NCBI GenBank assembly: GCA_024291935.2
Contig: JAGTYA010000026.1
Span: 5,498,001-5,562,000 of the forward strand
Direction: 5' to 3'
From: Okapia johnstoni
Taxonomy: Eukaryota; Chordata; Mammalia; Artiodactyla; Giraffidae
Length of the DNA: 64,000 nt
The notes beneath the pieces are model-generated. The model did not search any database, was not told where the DNA came from, and saw only the letters and a list, made by a program, of their open reading frames with translations. Of this stretch, positions 12,301 through 24,198 are shown piece by piece. Positions within the stretch are counted from its first letter, which is position 1. The number at the start of each line of letters is the position of its first letter. The position numbers and the translations under genes are program-made.

Positions 12301-15300
12301 TAAATATAAATATATAAACTAGACTTGATAGATGTCCTTAAACACTTCACCCAACAACAACAGGATACACATCCTTCAGGACAGACTATGTGCTCGGCCT
12401 AAAAGAAACCTCAACAAAACTGAAAGGAAAGCAATTATACAAAGTATGTTCTCCAACTCCAGGAGCTGGTGATGGACAGGGAAGCCTGGCGTGCTGCAGT
12501 CCACGGGGTCGCAAAGAGTAGGACACAACTGAGCAACTGAACTGACGGACTGATGTTTTCCAGTCACAACTGAATGAAATTAGAATTAAACACAGAAAAA
12601 AAAAATTGGGAACTCATGAATATGTGAAAAGTAACTCGTTCCTAAATAACCAACGGATCAAATGATAAATCAAAAGTAAAGTCAGAAAGTACTTTGAGAT
12701 GAATGGAAATGAATATACAACATATCAAAACTTGTGGGACACAACTAAAGTGATGCTCACAGGGAAATGGACAGCTGTAACTCAATCTTCCCTAATAAGA
12801 CACTGGGAAAATAGCAAACTAAACCCACAGCAAACAGAAGGCAGGAACTAATAAATATCAGAGTGAAAATTAATGAAATGAAGGGTAGGAAAACAATAGA
12901 GAAAACTGATTCAACCAAAAGCTGGTTCTCTGAAAAGATCAATGGAATTGACAGGAAAAGAGAGAAGACTCAAATTACCAGAATCAGAAATGAAAGAGAG
13001 GGCATTACCACCGACATTACAGAAATAAAAAGGGTTATAAATAAAAGAATATGTTGAACAATTGTACCCCAACAAATTAGATAATTTAGATGAAATGAAC
13101 AAATCCTAGAGAGACCTAGAACTTTCCTGGTGGCTCAGATGGTAAAAAGTCTGCCTGCAGTGTGGGAGACCTGGGTTCAACTCCTGGGTCGTGAAGATCC
13201 CCTGGAGAAGGAAATGGTAAACCACTCCAGTATTCTTGCCTGGAAAAATCCCATGGACGGAGGAGCCTGGCAGTCTACAGCCCACAGGGTCCCAAAGGGT
13301 CGGACACTACTGAGCGACTTCACTTTCACTTTCAGAGAGACCTAAACTACCAATACTAACTCAAGAAATAGACAATCTAATAGATTTGTAATGAGAAAAG
13401 GGATTGAAGTAGTAAAAATAAAAATAAACAAAAAAACTACCCACAGAATAAAGCCCAGCCCAGACAGTTTCACCAAAAAATCCCACCACACTTTTAAAGA
13501 AGAATTAACACCTATTATTCACAAACTCTTACAAAAAATAGACTAGGAGGTGACACTGCCTAACCCACTCTAGGGCATTGCCCAGATACTAAAGCCAGAC
13601 AAAGGTGGTACAAAAAACTATAAAACATTGTCTCTTATGAATATGGACACAAAATACTAGCCAACCAAATCTAGCAATATATGAAAAGAATTATATACCA
13701 TGACAAAGCTAAATTTATCCCAGAGATACAGGATTGGTTCAACATCAGGTTGAGGGCAGGAGGAGAAGGGGGTGACAGAGGATGAGATGGGTGGATGGCA
13801 TCATTGACTCAACAGACATGAGTTTGAGCAAACTCTGGACATAGTGAAGGACAGGAAAGCCTGGTGTGTTCCAATACATGGAGTCACAAAGAGTGGGACA
13901 TGACTGACTTGACTGAACAACAACACTTATCAATAGAATAAAAATAAAAGTCATAGGGTCATATCAATAGACACAGAAAAAGCATTTGACAAAAGTCAAA
14001 CCCTTTCATGATAAAAACACCCAACAAACTAGGAACAGAAGGGAACTTCCTCAACCTGATGAAGGGAAGCCTACAACTAACATCATACTAAATGATGAAA
14101 GACTGACCTTTCCCCTAAGGTCAGAAACAAGATAAAGATGTCTGCTCTTGCCACTCCCATTCAACATTCTACTGGTAGTTCCAGACAAAGCAATTAGACA
14201 AGAAAAAGAAATACAAGGGATTTGGATTGGAAAGGAAGTAGTAAAACTATTAACAGATGACATGATCTTACATATAAAAAATCACGAGGAATCCACTAAA
14301 AAATGAGTCTGACAAGGTTGCAGGATATAAGATCAATATACAAAACTCCATTATGTTTTTATAGATTTGCAATGACCAATTCAAAATGTAATTAAGAAAA
14401 TAATCTATAGTAGCATCAAAAAGAATAAATTAGAATAAATTTATTTACTCTAAGTGCAAAACACTCTGAAAACCACAAAACATCACTGAAAAAAAATTAA
14501 AGATCTAAAATGGGAAAATAACCTATGTTCATGGCAGAAGTCTTAACATTATTAAAATGGCACTATTCTTCAAACTGCTTTGCAGATTCAACACAAACAC
14601 TATCCCACCTGACTTCTTTTTATAAACAGATAAATTTAAGCTGGCATTCATATGAAATTGCAAGGGACCCACCCAGAATACCTAAAATCATCCTGAGAAA
14701 GAAGAACAAAATCAGAAGACTCATACGTTCTTATTTCAAAGCAATGTGTGATTAAGATAGTGTGGTACAGGCATAAAGAGAGTCATACAGATCATTGGAA
14801 TAGAATTGCGAATATAGAAATAAACCCATCTGTCTCTGGTCAACTGATTTTTCCACAGGGGTGCCAAGACCATTTAATGGGAATTAATAGTCTTTTGAAC
14901 AAATAGTGCTGGGAGAAGTGGATGGTCACATACAAAAGAATGAAGCTGAACCCTCACCTCTCACCATATACAAATATTAATTCAAAATAGATCAAAGAGC
15001 TGAATGTCAAAGCTAAAACCAGAAAACTTTCAGAACAAAACATAAGGGAAAATCTTCATGACTTTGGATTTGACAACAAGGTATTGTTAGATATAAAACT
15101 AAAAGCACAAGAAACAAAAGGAAAAATAGATAAACTGGACTTCGTGAAAAGAAAAACTTTTGCGCTTCAAAGGACACCATCAAGAAAGTGAAAAGACAAC
15201 CCATAGAATGGGAGAAAATGCTTGCAAATCATGTACTTGATAAGGGATTTATATCCAGAACACAGGAAGAGCTCTTGTAACTCAATAATAAAAAGACAAC

Positions 15301-18300
15301 CTGATTTGTAAAATGAGCAAAGGATCTGAATACACAATCTCCAAAGAAGATACACAAATGGCCAATAAGCACATGAAAAGTTGCTCAGTATCATTAGTCA
15401 TTAAGGAAATGTAAATCAAAACCACAACGAATACCACTTCACACCCGCCAGGATGGTGATAACCCCAAATAAAGAAACAGATGAGTGGTAAGTGTTGGTG
15501 AGGATGTGGAGAGACTGAGACCCTCATATACTGCTGATGGGAATGTAAATGCCACAGCCCCTTCAGTGAATAGTCTGTCAGCTCTCCAAACAATTAAATA
15601 TCTGTGTTTAATTAGCACATGACCTAGCAATTCCACTCCTAGGTAAATACCCAAGAGAAATCAAAACATACGTCCACACAAAAACTTGTACACTCACGTT
15701 TAGGGCAGCATTATTCATAGCCTAATAGTCAACACTCAAAAGGTGGAAATAATCCTTAGGACCGTCAATGGATGAATGAGCAAACAAAATGTGGGGTATT
15801 CATACAATGGATCTGGCCATTGAAAAGCAATGAAGTCGTTACATGCTACAACTTGGATGAACCTCGAAACCACTATGCTAAGCCAAAGAGGCCAGTGATA
15901 AAAGACTGAACATACTGTATTATTCTATTCATATGAAAATCCAGAACTGGGAAATTTATGGAGACAGAAAGTAGATTAGCTGGGGGCGGGGATGAGGGGA
16001 TGGGAGTCGATGAAAGGGGACAGGGTTTCTTTTCTGAGGTGACAAAAATGTTCCAAAGTTGGACGGTGGTGCTAATTACCTATCTGTGAATATACTAGAG
16101 ACCAGTGAATTGTACACTTAAAACAGGTAAACTGTATGGTATATAAAACCATTATCTCAAGAAAGCTATTTTTTTCTTTTCTTTTTTTAAAGTGTTTCTG
16201 AAGTCTGCTTTGGAATTGGGGTACGTGTTGTTGAGGGGATAGGCTCCTCGCCCACCCACAGAGGACTCTGGCCTAGACACACCTGCACCCCTGAGAAGCC
16301 AGCTCTGGTGCAAACAGCTGCCCTGGGCCACAGCCTCAATCCCTGTTTTATGGGAAAGCATGTGAGGTCAGAAGTCAGGAAACTGGGGACACCCTGACCT
16401 AGCCTCCTCCCCGGGAGACAGCTGCCAGCACAGACAGGCGTGCAGGGGCTTGAAGGTGTCACAGGTCCCAGACCGGCAGGTGGTCCAGGAGTCACTGGGC
16501 CTGCAGTGACCCCCCTGCCCCATCTGACCAGCCTCTGCTGGCGGCTCAGCCTCCCAGAGGCCTGAACTAGAGGCCTAAGAGCACTGCTCGTGGCGTGGCC
16601 AGGCCCCAACTGACCTCTCGAAGGCAACATTGCGAGTGTCCAGGTGGGTGGAGACGATGGGAGAGGTGAGGCGACTGGCCACGTGCTCCTCACTGGGCCG
16701 CATGGCGGCCAGCAGCGCTTCGGGCTCGTGCAGCGTGAGCCCCAGCGTCTCCGTGTGCACCACCTGCCGGTCGTGGTCGACCTCCATCACCAAGGCTCCC
16801 GCCTCTGCGTGCCGGCATGGGGGTGTGAGGGTGATCGATCAGTGTGAGGCTCAGACGGCGGCCGCAGGGCTCCCCCCAGGACCCCTCAGCCGCCCGCTGC
16901 TGCTGGCTGTGGCCTCAGGCTCTGGGTCCCCCCACCCCATCTCCACTTCCACATGTGGAGACAGAGACAAAGGACCGCACTGTCCTCACAGCCACAGGAA
17001 AGCCAGGGGCCCTGGTCTGCCGCAGGCCAGCGGGGAGCCCCCCCTTCCCCAGAGCTCACCCTGGCCCTTGAAGATGAAGCTCCTCCGGCCACGCTGCCAG
17101 GTCATGTGCTCGAAGCCCAGGAGGCTGGTGTCCACCCGCAGGCTCTCCCCCCGCTTCCACACGCGGTACACGTCACTCGGACACATCTTGGACACCAGGG
17201 GTACTGCGGGGGGTCACGGAGGTCACCGGCGTTCTTTCCCCAAGGCCCCATCCCGGGCCCCCTGGGAGCCAAGAGGTAGGTCCCCACTCACCCCAGCTGG
17301 TGAACTCCCATTTCATCTCCACGTAGAAGTCGGGGGCCTGAGAAGGACCAGAGCGCCAGTCAGGGTCCTCCCTGCCTGCAGTGGGGCCAGCCCCCACAGG
17401 GCGCCCAGCCCCTCGGCGGGTCTTGATGTGTCTCTGTGGTCCAGCTCACCCCCCACCCCAGCTTTGAGAAGGGAGGACGGGGGGCCAGGCCACATCCACT
17501 AAGTTGGATGAAATCCTCCTTCCAGGAAATGTGCATGAACCAGGAGACTCAACACCTAAAGCTCTGTTGAGATTTCTGGCACATCAGCAGACTAGTGGTG
17601 GGGTTGAGCCTGGCCCCTTGGCCTGAGGATGGTTACAGCCTGAGGGCTCGCAGACCTATTTAGGCCCACCCTTTCTTGGGCAGGGTTTGGCTGGGGTGGG
17701 GGATGAGCTGGACCACAAAGACACATCGAGAGGACACATCATAGAGGACCTTCTATGTTGGCAAAGGCTTTCCTCCCAAAGGGCCCGCTCTCATCCACAG
17801 GGGGCCGGGATGCCCCTCTTTCCTGACTGACCCTGGGCCGAGGTCCAGAGGGAGGGACCCCACTGACAGTGTCAGAAAGCGTGCTCCACAGGCTGGGTGC
17901 CCTTCCACGGCCGGGCCTGGCGGGGTGACCCTGCAGAGTCTGTCATGGCCCCCTCCGTGGTGCCCCACACTCCCCGCACGGGCCACACCTCCGTGCCCTG
18001 CTGCACCTGGCGGAGTTTGTTGAGCAGTTCCGGAATGCCGGCCAGCCTCTGCGTGGCCCTCTGGTAGTCCCGATACTGGAGCACCAGCTGCACCATCTCA
18101 GGATCCCCAGTGCTGACAGCCTCCTGCAGGACTGGGGGCACCGGGCGGCTGAGGGGCATTCCCTAGACGGCCCCAGGCCGGGCTGCTCACTCCCCCACAC
18201 CATCCCCTGCTGCCAGTCTCAAGGAAGCCCCTCTTTGTCTCTGTAGTACCTGCCCAGCCCTGACAGCTCTCTTTGCCCACGTTGGCATTGTGTCGAAGGA

Positions 18301-19024
18301 GGACTCTCACGGACTCCAGGTTCCCCAGGGACACGGCCAGCTCCAGCGGGGTGCGCCCCCGGGGGTCTTCCTGTTCAATGTCGTGCTGGGGGAGATGGGA
18401 CACAGCAGGGCAAGTAAGGAGAGGCCAGGGCAAGGAGGCCGCGGGGATGAACAGGGGCGGGAGTCACTGCAGACAGGCGGTGGAAATGGCACCGGTGGCC
18501 TGAGCGTCCTGGCAAGGGAAGAGAGGGGGGCAGGTGGGAAGGGCTTGCCCACCTCTCCTGCCCTCTGCCAGGGTCAGAGCTGGGGGCCCGGTGGAGGCGG
18601 GCCTCTGGTCAGGTAGAGATGCAGCCGCTGATGCCAAGAGTCAGGACTGGCCTGGGGACCAGGACCAAGCTGCTTTTCTCAGCCTGGGCTCAGGGGTGGT
18701 GCAGCACGAGGTCGGAGGCTGCATGCAGTGCGAAGTGGGGAGATCGGCAAGGCTAGGCCCAGCACTGGGAGCCCAGAGGCCAGGAGCCCAAGCTCGAGGG
18801 GCAGGTGACCTGGGACTACCAGACCTCCGGGGAGAGGGAGCTGGGCGGGCGGCCTCCGGGATGGAGACCACAGATTTGGGTGGCTGGGTGGGGCGGCCAG
18901 GAGGACAGCCCCGGGATCCAATGGGCCTCCTCACCTGGCGGCTGTGCAGCGCGGCCTCCAGTTCGCGATGCCGGTTCGCCCAGACGAGTCGATGCAGCGG
19001 GAAGGTGGGACCAGGGCCTGCCAT
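8503..19024 (-). CDS. ANKRD13D: Ankyrin repeat domain 13D, complete coding region (15 exons)
   Basis: ANKRD13D is a membrane-associated ubiquitin-binding adaptor; the ANKRD13A/B/D group binds Lys63-ubiquitinated receptors such as EGFR through UIMs and regulates their internalisation. Coding exons: 19024-18935, 18385-18250, 18131-18007, 17337-17292, 17203-17060, 16804-16615, 11629-11563, 11209-11128, 10902-10841, 10731-10601, 9847-9690, 9597-9481, 9389-9226, 9147-9059, 8716-8503. They total 1815 nt, 604 aa; the human long form is about 605. It starts [15 protein letters not shown]. Ankyrin repeats occupy about residues 10-110, the GPCR-chaperone-type central domain follows, and four UIM-like helices lie at the C terminus. 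All introns are GT-AG except the one after the 11563-11629 exon, where the donor reads AAG|gcagga. Intron 6 (11630-16614) is swollen by retrotransposons. Confidence 0.96.
11985..12112 (+). repeat. tRNA-Glu-type SINE (CHR family)
   Basis: This SINE reads 'gggaattccctggtgatcc ... gttcgatctctggtcaagg ... acgtgccgcacagcacagcc' followed by A12. It lies at the 5' side of the L1 block, in plus orientation. Confidence 0.85.
12455..12556 (+). repeat. Bov-tA/BovA SINE 3' fragment
   Basis: The fragment 'gacagggaagcctggcgtgc ... ggggtcgcaaagagtagg ... aactgagcaactgaactgac' is the ruminant-specific BovA body without its tRNA head. It interrupts the L1. Confidence 0.85.
13122..13340 (+). repeat. Bov-tA SINE, nearly full length
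   Basis: The tRNA-like head 'tttcctggtggctcagatgg' is followed by the BovA body ('ctccagtattcttgcctgg', 'gtcggacactactgagcgac'). The flanks 'agagacctaga' (13109-13119) and 'agagacctaaa' (13335-13345) look like a target-site duplication. It is nested in the L1. Confidence 0.88.
13755..13925 (+). repeat. BovA-type SINE
   Basis: The string 'gacaggaaagcctggtgtg ... gagtcacaaagagtgggac ... atgactgacttgactgaac' is a diverged BovA body, nested in the L1 in plus orientation. Confidence 0.75.
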
Positions 19025-19620
19025 GCTGGGCCTCAGCACCTCATCCCGGGAGGGCGGGCGCGGCGGGGGCGGCCCGGTCCCCCCTCGGCTTGGGGACCTG
19101 GCGCGGCCCCCTCGCCTCCAGTCCGCGCCGCGCCGGAGCTGCGCCCACCGCAGCCCCCGCGCCCCCGGCGGCAGTGGCGGCGGCGGCGGCAGCGCAGGCG
19201 GCGGGGAGGGCGGGCCCGGGGGCGGGGCGGTGCCGGGGCGGGGCGGGGCGTCGGGCTTGGTGCCCGCCTTGCTTCGCAGCCATCGAAACCTCGGCGGGGC
19301 TGGAGCGCGCCGGGGACGGGCGAGGGGCGCCGCCCAGCAGCGCTGGCGTCCACCGGCGCCAGGGAAGAAGCCAGGCCCTGGGTCTCAACCCCGGTCTCGG
19401 CCGGGAAGAGTCTGCGGAGGGCGTTCCGGGGGTCGGGGCCAGACTGCAGCTCAGCCCGCGCCCTGCAGGGGGCGCCCCAGGCACGGCGCAGACCCGTCCT
19501 CGCGGGTCCGGAAGGGGAAGAAGCGAGGCCGGGGCCCGGCGGCCCGGCGAGCGGGCGTGCGCGCGCGCGTGCGCGCCTGCGTGCTCGGCGGGCCGCGCTC
19601 CCGCGGCTGTTGGGTCACCA
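18935..19620 (-). promoter_or_regulatory. ANKRD13D: ANKRD13D CpG-island promoter
   Basis: This is a dense CpG island upstream of and overlapping exon 1. GC boxes ('ggggcggggcggtgccgggg', 'cggggcggggc') lie at about 19207-19250, and a GCGCGCGTGCGCGC run lies at 19559-19576. There is no TATA box at a suitable place. Long open frames here in other registers reflect GC bias. Confidence 0.75.
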
Positions 19621-20373
19621 GCGTTCCCCTGGCAGCTCCACCCCCTTGACCATGTGCCCCATCTTCCTACCCCAGGCCCCACGGATACCTGAACGCGCCT
19701 GAGGGTGCGGGTGGGATGCGAGCTGCTGGCTTGCCACAACCCCATCACTTCTGAGATGCCCCTAAATGCTGACGAGCTTTGCTTGAAGCCCCCTTCCTGG
19801 GCTGGACTCTGCCCTGGGGGGTGGGGTTAGGGCGCACGGGGGGCAGGAATGGGAGTACCGGGCGTTGTGGGGAGCCGGCCTGGCTAGCTCTAGACCTTCC
19901 TGAGGGCCCTTCACTGTGAGGTGGCTGCTTTCAGCGGCCGCGTGCATCCCTTTTGCAGAGGCTGCACTTTGCTGCCACTGTCAGGAGAGGAAGGAGAGTT
20001 TCGAAATCAGGGCCAGCCCCCTCCGGCCGCACCGGAACCAGGGTGCAGGCCTTGCTGAGCTCTGGTGTATTACCCTGGCCTTAGCCTGGGTTTTGGCCCC
20101 GGACTTGGTGAGGCAGCGGCCGGGTTTGGCCAAGGCTGACCGTCAGGTTTCCATCTCTCTGTTTATAAAAAGGTAGTGCCATTTGATCTAGATGTTTGAG
20201 CTCTGTCTGTGGGCTGGGAAGCCCTAGTTAACGTTCTCACCTTGCCCTCTCATTGTGGCCAAGTGATTCCTGTGCTATCTGGGATGACTTAGCTACCCTG
20301 CACTGTGGTGCCATCAAGTCATTATAATGTCCTTGGGTCTATGACAGCAGAGGCCTCTGAATGTCTAGAACTC

Positions 20374-20975
20374 TAAAATCAGGCCCTACCAGACATGGAA
20401 GCAACCTAAGTGTCCATCGACATAGGAATGAATAAAGATGTGTTACGGATATATAATGGAATATTACTCAGCCATTAAGGAGAATGAAATAATGCCATTT
20501 GCAGCAACCTGAGTGGACCTAGAGAGTGTCATACTGAGTGAAGTAAGTCAGACAGAGAAAGAGAAATATCACACGACACCCTTTATATATGAGGTCTAAA
20601 AAGAAATGATACAAATGAACTTACAAAACAGAAAGAGACTCACAGATTTAGAAGACACACTTATGGTTGTTGGGGGGAAGGGATAATTAGGGACTTTGGG
20701 AAGGTCATGTACACACTGCTATATTGAAAATGGATAACCAACAAAGACTTATTGTATAGCACCTAAAACTCTGCTCAATGTTATGTGCCAGCCCGGATGG
20801 GAGGGAGGCTTGGGGGAGCATGGATACATACATGTATATGTATGGCTGAGGCCCTTTGCTGTTCACCTGAAGCCACCACAACATTCTTAATTGGCTATAC
20901 CCCAATACAAATGGTTTTGGTGTTAAAAAAATTTTTTTTAATAAAAAAAAATAAAATAAAATCAGGCCCTACCAG
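20374..20975 (+). mobile_element. 5'-truncated young L1 with 19-bp target-site duplication
   Basis: About 560 bp of ruminant-type L1 3' end starts 'acatggaagcaacctaagtg' and ends in an A/T-rich tail at 20925-20956. It is bracketed by perfect copies of taaaatcaggccctaccag at 20374-20392 and 20957-20975. Truncation, A-rich tail and a long perfect TSD are the hallmarks of target-primed reverse transcription. It lies in the spacer between GRK2 and ANKRD13D. Confidence 0.92.
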
Positions 20976-21029
20976 CCACCACTGCTGCAGCTCTCTCTAG
21001 CTTCCACCTTCCTTAAAAAGTGCTACCTC

Positions 21030-21900
21030 GTCCCCAAGCCCTCTTCACCCCAAATCTAACAGGGCTGTCTGAGGCCCAGCCTGTCCTGATTTCTGCAGCC
21101 TTGAACATAACTCCCTACCGGTCTTTGACTCCTAATTCCGTTGTCTTCTCAACCCTTTTCCAGGGCCCCTGCTGATTCTCCTGAAAGCCTGTCTGTTCCA
21201 ATGTCACCCTGGTGCCACCTCTAGGACCACACTGCAGCTGTCTGGGACTCCTCTGTGCCCGAAGGCGCATGAAATCCATCAGCAGGTCCCAAGCCAAATG
21301 CAGCCACATTCACCCTCCTCCCTTCCAGCCAGCTTTGCTCCCTGACTCTCGTGGCTCTGAGTGACAGCAGGGCTCTCCTGGTGTACCATCGTGGACTTCC
21401 ACTTCTCTCACGTCCCCAAGTCCTGCCCATTCCACCCGGCCTCTTTGCATCTCTTCCTCTACCACCGCCATCATTATGACATCACTTCCCTGGACAGAAT
21501 CAGTGGCCCTTCCCATCTCCCTGACTCGTCTTCCATCTGCTTCTGCATACCCTACACATGTAACCAGCAACTAGTCAGCTGTCCGGTCACCACCTAGCCC
21601 CTGTCCAGAACCTTCAAGGACTCCCAAGAGCCTATTCAGGTTCAGACTCCATCTCCATTCCCATCTTTGTCCTGCAGTCACTAAGTGTCCCTGGACCCTG
21701 GGTTGGCTTTAGCCTGGCATTCAGGGCCTTCCAGGCCTGGTTCTTTCCCACTGCTGCCAGCCTGAGCCACTCCTGACTGCTGGCCCTTCCCTGCATCAGA
21801 AATGTCCTCCCCACCTCGTCCACCCCAGTGCTGGAGGCCCACCTCAAAAGCCATTTCCTTGGGGACTCCTTGGGGCCCTGAGTCCTTGCCAGCAGAGCGC
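21030..21900 (+). repeat. Ancient L2 LINE 3' region
   Basis: The pyrimidine-rich text with 'tagcctggcattcagggcctt', 'tccactgctgccagcctgagc'-like segments and 'tcctccccacctcgtccacc' follows the L2 3' consensus order. It is strongly diverged. Together with the L1 before it, it fills the spacer; the rest (21900-22450) shows nothing recognisable. Confidence 0.65.
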
Positions 21901-22464
21901 TGAAAGGAAAGGGCAGCAGCGACATCACCCATGGGGGCCTGGACGGCAGGGACGTGGGGAGAAGAAAGTTGAACATAGCCTTTGGGTACATGAAGCCTGG
22001 TGCTAGGGGACAGCTCAGGCTTCAGGGACCTCTACTGGAGGCTGCACAGCAAGGCCAGAGGTGAGGACGAAGCCAGAGGCTGAGGCCGGAGGCTGCGTGT
22101 GTGGCCCCCAGCGCAGGTCTGGGGGCTGGGCAGGTCTGCTCATCTGTCCACAGCAGTGTCCTCAGCATGAGCCCTGGAGGACTAGATGCCCAACTAGTCC
22201 AAACATGACACTAAGCACCAACCTGCAGGCACCTCCTCCTGCTTCCCAGGAAGTGAGCAGAAGACCCCCTTCTGCTCCCCCAGGATAGGACAGGCAGGGT
22301 GGGAGCCACCCCCATCCCTCCCCGGCTGTGAGCACCTGCCCTGGAGGTGGAGGAGATCTGGCGCCACCAAGACTCTCCCTCCTTAGGCCCCACCCCCAGG
22401 GGAGGCTGAAAATGACCCTCGGGCACAAAAGAGTCTGACACAGAAAAGGAGTCAGGCACTATTT

Positions 22465-22470
22465 TTTATA
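22465..22470 (-). terminator. GRK2: Probable polyadenylation signal of GRK2 (TATAAA variant)
   Basis: On the minus strand 'gcgttttTATAAAaaatag' lies about 1.1 kb past the GRK2 stop, at the end of a stretch of plain 3'-UTR-like sequence. GT-rich text follows (at about 22425-22445 read on the minus strand), as expected downstream of a cleavage site. The non-AATAAA form lowers certainty; a second TATAAA lies close to the stop, near 23535. Confidence 0.5.
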
Positions 22471-23567
22471 AAAACGCATGGTATCATCTTTCACTCTTTA
22501 AAATCACATTCAAAAATCGGCAAAGGAACGCCCCGGGGAGTGTAGATGGGAGGGGAGGGCCCGCCAACCCAGCCCCGGGGGAGGGCGCAACACCACACAC
22601 GGCAGCGACTGGCACGAGGGGGCATGCTGCGGGCGAGGTGGCGCCCTGGGGGCGGTGGCACTGACGGGACATGGGGCTGGACAGCGAGGGGCGCGCTGAG
22701 CGACCTGGTGTGGGGAGGGCTGCCCCACCTGCCCCTCGCACTGTGCCGTCTGGCTGGCCCAGGCCAGCCCCCTACGGTTCCGAGCAGAAGAGGCCCTGCC
22801 CAGCCCAGGGGGAGGGGGCTCGGGGCCAGGCGAGGCCAGTGTGGCACAGCCCCGAAGGTGCCTTTCTGTGGTCCCTGAGCCTGGGCGCTTGAGTGGGAAG
22901 AAGAGGGGGCTGGGGTGGGGGCAGCAGCAGCCACTGCCAATGCCACCCTCCTGGCCAGGCCCCACTGTGTCCAGGGAGGGTGGGAATGGAGGCAGCCAGT
23001 GACACGAGGGCTCTTCCCAAGAAAGGGTGCAGGAGCCTAAGCCACATGGGAGGCCCTGGGGTCAGCGAGTCCACAGGCTCTCTTATCTACCAACTGGCTG
23101 GAGGGCAAGTCAGTGCAGGCCTGTGTCCCAGTCGATGCAGGAGGGGCCGCAGTGGGAGCTTCAAGTGGCCTCCTTGTGCTGCAGCCTCTCCTGGGTGGGG
23201 CCGCCAGGCCACCCAGCTGTGCTGTGGGCACAGAGCTGGGGGCGGGCCAGCAGGCCCAACTCCGGGCGACACCATCCCTGGGGAAGGGTGGGAGGGTGCT
23301 GGGGGCTGCTGCTCTCCCCGTGTGGGGGAGACACCGGGAGCGGAGGCCCCTGGGGGCAGGGTGAGGTGGCTGGACAGTGGCTGGGTGGGTGGCAGCGGGA
23401 GCCAAGGCAAGCGGGCCCCTCCCTGGGGGCTGGGCCAGGCTGGGGCCACAGGAAATCACAATAATTACAAAATAAAACCTTTTCCGCTTGGCGGGAAAAC
23501 AAATAATAAAAATTCAACAAAATAAATTAGAGGTTTATAAAAGGCGGGCGGGCGAGCGGGTGGCAGG

Positions 23568-24198
23568 TCAGAGGCCGTTGGCGCTGCCGCGCTGTATCAG
23601 TGGCACCTTGCTCAGCTCCACGACGGGCGAGCGCGGCTTGTTCTTCATCTTGGGCACCCGCTGCACCAGCTGCTGGGCCTCGCGGTAGGCGTCGCGCAGC
23701 TCCTTCTTCCACTGCACCAGCTCTGGGTCACTCTGCGAGCACACCGGCTGTTAGGCGGGGCCCCGGCCCCTCTGGCCCGCCCCAGCAACACTCCAGCCCC
23801 GCCCCACCCCGCCCACTCTGGTCCCGCCCCAGCCCAACCCCAGGTCCCCACTCACGTCGCACTGCAGGACAAACTGCTTGCCACCTCGGATCTTGAGAAG
23901 GAGGCACTTTCGCTCCTTGATCTGTGTCTCCTCCACCGACTGGATCTCCTCCATGGTCAGCAGGCTCTGCTGCAGGGCGGAGAGGGGCGGTGAGGGCCTA
24001 GGACCGGCCCTCCGGGCCGGCCCACCCACCCCAGGGGTTCCGGGGCCTGCCTGCTCCTTACCGGGGCCTCACCCTCGCCCCGCCACTCGAGCCGGTTGGG
24101 GAACAGGTAGAAGTACCGCCGCTGCCACTGGGTCAGGAAGGGGTTGCCCATCTTGGACATGTAGCCATGCATGATGCAGTCCTTGCCCAGGGCGTAGT
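23568..24198 (-). other. GRK2: GRK2 pleckstrin-homology domain and C-terminal tail
   Basis: Three exons encode the PH domain ([20 protein letters not shown] to [17 protein letters not shown]), which binds PtdIns(4,5)P2 and G beta-gamma and recruits the kinase to membranes. The C-terminal helix keeps the basic/hydrophobic pattern needed for G beta-gamma binding. The tail [10 protein letters not shown] contains the SP site known in the human protein as the ERK/CDK target Ser670. Confidence 0.92.

Larger units (their letters stand above)
11880..16165 (+). mobile_element. Old L1 LINE with nested SINEs in ANKRD13D intron 6
   Basis: The block is AT-rich against a GC-rich locus and antisense to the gene. 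At 12863-13057 it encodes a recognisable L1 ORF2 stretch ([21 protein letters not shown]) with several lesions. The 3' portion (14330-15700) carries typical L1 text, such as the segment around 'cacatgaaaagttgctcag'. The 3' end near 16090-16150 has 'gaattgtacacttaaaac', the L1M-like tail. Many stops and four SINE insertions show it is long dead. It supplies most of the 5 kb intron. Confidence 0.85.

Noticed and set aside
12863..13057. A protein-like open frame in ANKRD13D intron 6.
   Set aside because: It is L1 ORF2 text in a decayed element, not a gene.
18534..19702. Long plus-strand open frames (295-371 codons) opposite ANKRD13D exon 1.
   Set aside because: They are shadows of the CpG island with biased composition; no family similarity and no promoter or splice support.
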